Shown piece after piece: positions 61,252 through 64,000 of a DNA stretch of 64,000 nucleotides (position 1 is the stretch's first letter; each line of letters begins with the position of its first letter). Below the pieces are notes generated by a model that worked only from the letters and a program-made list of their open reading frames with translations, did not search any database and had not been told where the DNA came from. The DNA lies in assembly GCA_016840035.1 (NCBI GenBank), contig JAEOTC010000075.1:1-64000 (forward strand). Reading direction: 5' to 3'. A program made the position numbers and the translations under genes. This DNA comes from Candidatus Hodarchaeota archaeon (GTDB taxonomy: Archaea > Asgardarchaeota > Heimdallarchaeia > Hodarchaeales > Hodarchaeaceae).

Positions 61252-62592
61252 ATGTTCTTAAAAGAAGAACTAAACCAATATATTAATTCTCACTCAAAAT
61301 CCAAGAAAATGTGGGATAGGGCGACAAATGTTCTTGCTGGAGGAGTCTCACATAATATAAGAAATCTTAACCTTCCACTTATTGGTGCTTTTCCACCATT
61401 TATAAAAGAAGGACATGGATCGAAAGTAATAGACATAGACTCGAACACTTATGACGATTACTGGGGGGCACATTATGCTATGATAACTGGGTACTCTAAT
61501 CCTACAATCCAGGAAAAAATCGAAGACCAACTGACAAATACTTGGCATTTGGGAACAGTAATGGAACAGCAAGTCCTAATGGCCGAGAAACTAATCCAAG
61601 ATAATAAAAGCGTAGAACATGTAAGATTTTGTACAAGTGGTACAGAAGCAGCTATGTATGCAACACGGTTAGCTCGTGCCTTTACTGGGAAGAAAAAGGT
61701 AGCTAAGGCTAAACTTGGATGGCATGGTGCTGCCGATACTTTATTCTATGATGTACGTGTTCCACTAACAGGAAAAGAGACTCGTGGAATATTAGATGAC
61801 AAAGAAGCGGGAGTGATTTCCATAGATATTAATGATCAGACTGTCGTTGATGTCTTAAATCAACATAGTAACGAATTAGCTGCAGTCATTGTCGAACCGG
61901 TCTTGGGTGGTGGTGGAGGCTTCCCTGTAGAACCTGAGTTTTTAAATTTGTTAAGGGAAGAAACAATGAGACATGATATTATTCTAATCTTTGATGAAAT
62001 CATTACAGGTTATCGTTTTTGTAACTCACTTTATCAAAATGAGTTAAATGTATTTCCTGATCTTACAACAATGGGAAAGATAATTGGAGGAGGATTTCCT
62101 ATTGGTGCTATTGGAGGAAGGCATGATATTGTTGAACAAGCAAATCCTACCATCCCTGATCGTGTATGGATCGGAGGAGGTACCTTCTCTAACTACCCCC
62201 TCTCAATGATCGCTGGTTTGGAGATACTAAAGATCCTAAAAGACTCTACTCAAGAGTATCAAAGAATCAATAAACTTGGAGAGGCGCTTATTGCTGATTT
62301 AAATCAGTTTTTTCGGGAAGAACAGCTATCATATGTTACGATAGGTCATAAATCGCTAATTACTCTTCATTCTCTTTCAAAAAACTTAGAAAAATATGAT
62401 CCTGCAGAAATTGTTCATTATAGTGATAAACAGAAGGAAGCTTGGACACAATTATCATTATTGAATCGACATATTACTGGAATGCATGGGATCGGTGCTT
62501 TATCCTTCGCTCATACAAGTAAGCAGATACATTATTTACGAGAAACTATTGAAACTTTAACACCTAAGGTTTCTAAAGAAATACATCGATAG
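61252..62592 (+). CDS. Class III aminotransferase, glutamate-1-semialdehyde 2,1-aminomutase-like
   Basis: 446 aa from the ATG three codons after the first possible start. PLP-fold motifs: FCTSGTEAAMYATRLARAFTGKK, LGWHGAADTLFYD, LIFDEIITGYRF and the Schiff-base Lys in TTMGKIIGGGFPIGAIGGR. The GSAM-style N-terminus (LAGGVSHNIR; DIDSNTYDDYWGAHYAMITGY) is clear. True GSAM makes 5-aminolevulinate for haem, but this family includes many other aminotransferases, and no hemA-type gene is present here. General family call is firm, GSAM function is not. Confidence 0.85.
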   Translation: MFLKEELNQYINSHSKSKKMWDRATNVLAGGVSHNIRNLNLPLIGAFPPFIKEGHGSKVIDIDSNTYDDYWGAHYAMITGYSNPTIQEKIEDQLTNTWHLGTVMEQQVLMAEKLIQDNKSVEHVRFCTSGTEAAMYATRLARAFTGKKKVAKAKLGWHGAADTLFYDVRVPLTGKETRGILDDKEAGVISIDINDQTVVDVLNQHSNELAAVIVEPVLGGGGGFPVEPEFLNLLREETMRHDIILIFDEIITGYRFCNSLYQNELNVFPDLTTMGKIIGGGFPIGAIGGRHDIVEQANPTIPDRVWIGGGTFSNYPLSMIAGLEILKILKDSTQEYQRINKLGEALIADLNQFFREEQLSYVTIGHKSLITLHSLSKNLEKYDPAEIVHYSDKQKEAWTQLSLLNRHITGMHGIGALSFAHTSKQIHYLRETIETLTPKVSKEIHR

Positions 62593-62606
62593 TTTGTTAC
62601 ATAAAT

Positions 62607-62987
62607 CTACGATAGTTCAATGCGATTGATTAGCATTGTGATTAGTTCCTTTTTAGTTACCAAGCTTATACCTAACTCCTCAGCAAGCGATATTGCAGCC
62701 GATGAAAATCCCATAGTCGAAACGATTATCAAACGTGATATTTCTGGACATTTGAGTAATAATTCTTCTACATAACGGATCTGCCTAATTCCTACAACAC
62801 GTTTGAAGTCTTTGATCGCAATTCCGACAAAATCATTGATATTTGGTACTTTCACTACTAGATTTAATCGGGAGTCTGCGAGTGGATGTGGGAAGACTAA
62901 AGCTGGATGATGAGTCGAAAATCCCAGTGATTCAAAAACTGTAACAGTAAGTTCGTGAAGGTTTTCTGATAAGATGTTCATCGTCAT
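62607..62987 (-). CDS. Mrr-like restriction-endonuclease-fold protein
   Basis: 126 aa. The sequence follows the nuclease-fold order of Mrr_cat/RecB-like proteins: helix, RLNLVVKVPNIN, FVGIAIKDFKRVVGIRQIRYV, ISRLIIVSTMGFSSAAISLAEEL and GISLVTKKEL. The usual D-(D/E)xK is not clearly kept: the second strand has AIKDFKR rather than ExK. It may be an inactive or diverged DNA-binding relative. It is a stand-alone gene. Confidence 0.55.
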   Translation of the reverse strand: MTMNILSENLHELTVTVFESLGFSTHHPALVFPHPLADSRLNLVVKVPNINDFVGIAIKDFKRVVGIRQIRYVEELLLKCPEISRLIIVSTMGFSSAAISLAEELGISLVTKKELITMLINRIELS

Positions 62988-63323
62988 GATCTATGTCTCA
63001 CATTAAAGAATGACTTCAGATTATCTACTGATTTCTCATTTATAATATCGTATAATATATCAGTAATCTACACACTACACATTTACTATTCACAGAAGAG
63101 AATAATTCATGTTTTGGCTTAAAAGAATCGACATAAAAGATAAATAAGAAGAAGTTTCCGACATTATCCTCCCTAGTATCAGTCATTGATGATTCTCAGA
63201 AATAATACTGATAGAAAACCTCTCGTAGGATTCTGAAAAATCAGAAAATTCATTTTAAAGTGAGTCATATATTTCAATTTATTACTAAGATTTGCTGATT
63301 CTTCTTGAATAGGTTTATGAGAA
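62988..63323. other. Intergenic region, 336 bases, divergent
   Basis: AT-rich gap between the Mrr-like gene and the GHMP kinase gene, expected to hold both promoters. TATA-like sequences lie at 63040-63060. A short stretch at about 63185-63240 has motifs resembling C and D boxes but spacing does not fit. No ORF or RNA gene can be supported. Confidence 0.5.
63040..63060 (-). promoter_or_regulatory. TATA-box candidate for the Mrr-like gene
   Basis: Repeated TATAATAT elements lie about 55-70 bases before the minus-strand ATG at 62987. They can also read on the plus strand. Match by eye only. Confidence 0.3.
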
Positions 63324-64000
63324 ATGGTATTGAAAGTTTCTGCACCTGGGAGAATAGTTCTTTTCGGAGAACATCAAGATTATTTAGGTCTACCAGTAAT
63401 TCCAGCTGCTATAGATTTACTTATCGAAGTGAGTGGTCAGAAAGCTCAAGGTTCCACTATTTCAATATTATTAGATGATTTGGGTTTTGTAGAATCCTTC
63501 ACTCCTACCCTAGAAACCCAACTGCCTAAACGTGCTTATCTCCAATCAAGTGTTCGGATTCTTCAGCGGGAAGGGATTATCCCTAACAAGATTGCTATCA
63601 ATGCTCAGATCCAGAGTGAGATTCCTATTCAAGCTGGTCTGTCTTCTTCTAGTGCACTGGTGGTTGTTTGGCTTAAATTCTTATCAGAACTGTATGAGTA
63701 TTCTTTATCTCCGATGGAGTTAACAAATCTTGCGTATCAGGCGGAAGTGGTAGAGTTTAACGAGCCTGGGGGGATGCAAGATCATATGGCAATAGCGCAT
63801 GGTTACGTAAATTATGAGGAATTTGATCCTATTCGGTGTACTAGGCTTCTAGACTCATTTCCTGGCCTTTTGATTGGTGATTCTCGGGAAAAAAAAGATA
63901 CTCTGAGTACTTTAGCAATGATCAAACAGGGTGTTAACACAGGACTAGAAAAAGTCGGTTCCACTAGCGTAAAGGATGTTGACCCTTCAAAATACGATCC
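63324..64000 (+). CDS. GHMP kinase, galactokinase-like (3' truncated by window)
   Basis: 225 codons with no stop before the window ends. Motif 1 is VSAPGRIVLFGEHQDYLGLP, close to the galactokinase GRVNLIGEHTDY signature but with Gln for Thr. Motif 2, the ATP loop, is PIQAGLSSSSALVV. FNEPGGMQDHMAIAHG follows, where the Asp of the active site lies in galactokinases. The ATP-dependent enzyme phosphorylates a sugar or mevalonate-type alcohol; sugar-1-kinase is the best guess. The C-terminal third with motif 3 is missing. Confidence 0.85.
   Translation, partial: MVLKVSAPGRIVLFGEHQDYLGLPVIPAAIDLLIEVSGQKAQGSTISILLDDLGFVESFTPTLETQLPKRAYLQSSVRILQREGIIPNKIAINAQIQSEIPIQAGLSSSSALVVVWLKFLSELYEYSLSPMELTNLAYQAEVVEFNEPGGMQDHMAIAHGYVNYEEFDPIRCTRLLDSFPGLLIGDSREKKDTLSTLAMIKQGVNTGLEKVGSTSVKDVDPSKYD

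Noticed and set aside
63185-63240. C/D box sRNA, from TGATGA followed by two CTGA motifs
   Set aside because: D' and C' would overlap, guide lengths are off and no terminal stem is present.
1-64000. CRISPR array, insertion sequence, integrase or prophage genes
   Set aside because: No spaced direct repeats, transposase, recombinase or phage structural motifs were seen.

Overview
The window looks like a piece of an Asgard archaeal chromosome, most likely from a Heimdallarchaeia-type lineage. This assignment is an inference from gene content. Archaeal markers are NucS/EndoMS, a short adenylosuccinate synthetase, a four-subunit 2-oxoacid:ferredoxin oxidoreductase, a tungsten-type aldehyde:ferredoxin oxidoreductase and thiolase/DUF35 pairs. 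Asgard-like markers are a Ras/Rab-family small GTPase without a lipidation tail, a Roadblock/LC7 protein and a possible longin-like protein. A kynureninase fits the oxygen-linked NAD metabolism reported for Heimdall-type archaea. The DNA is AT-rich, genes are dense, many start with GTG or TTG behind Shine-Dalgarno-like sequences, and many neighbours overlap by ATGA or GTGA. I saw no tRNA, rRNA, CRISPR array or insertion sequence.

Layout. 1-3200: 3' end of an FtsX-type permease, a TPR-like protein, an MFS transporter and a zinc-ribbon protein. 3299-6261: tightly overlapping gamma-delta-alpha-beta genes of a 2-oxoacid:ferredoxin oxidoreductase. 6286-8558 (minus): Roadblock, NucS and M19 dipeptidase as one unit, behind a leader with a strong inverted repeat. 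8834-10359: a possible micro-ORF and an MFS transporter. 10403-14080 (minus): ThDP-dependent lyase, NAD-epimerase and 3-hydroxyacyl-CoA dehydrogenase, divergent from an AOR and an Eco57I/TaqI-like DNA methyltransferase (14196-18436). 18484-26244: a mixed region with small membrane proteins, the small GTPase, a PhnN-like kinase, two GNAT/membrane genes, a CodA-like deaminase, and kynureninase overlapping a LamG membrane protein.

26445-28714 carries a GNAT-like protein, a thiolase homolog whose nucleophilic Cys is replaced by Pro, and a DUF35 zinc/OB protein. 28940-38677 is the most striking block: nine same-strand genes, eight of them close or overlapping, encoding a Cys-rich RDD-like zinc-ribbon protein, a multi-zinc-ribbon membrane protein, a PrsW-type intramembrane protease fused to zinc ribbons, a membrane protein with a C-terminal four-Cys motif, DUF4129, DUF4350, a MoxR AAA+ ATPase, a DUF58 protein and a final membrane protein. 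I read it as a MoxR-driven membrane assembly or stress system with added zinc-ribbon and protease parts.

38699-46602 (minus): GH4 glycosidase, a rifampicin-phosphotransferase-like dikinase, an AttH/CrtC-like lipocalin, an acyl-CoA synthetase and an SDR. 46736-48988: a multi-PAS histidine-kinase-like sensor with a degenerate ATPase domain. 49121-52712: purine salvage (phosphoribosyltransferase, PurA, PurB, nucleoside phosphorylase). 52766-61122: longin-like protein, penicillin-acylase-family hydrolase with a small membrane partner, glutamine synthetase family protein, MTA/SAH-deaminase-like amidohydrolase and a membrane protein. 61252-64000: glutamate-1-semialdehyde-aminomutase-like transaminase, Mrr-like nuclease-fold protein, and the 5' part of a GHMP kinase that runs off the window.
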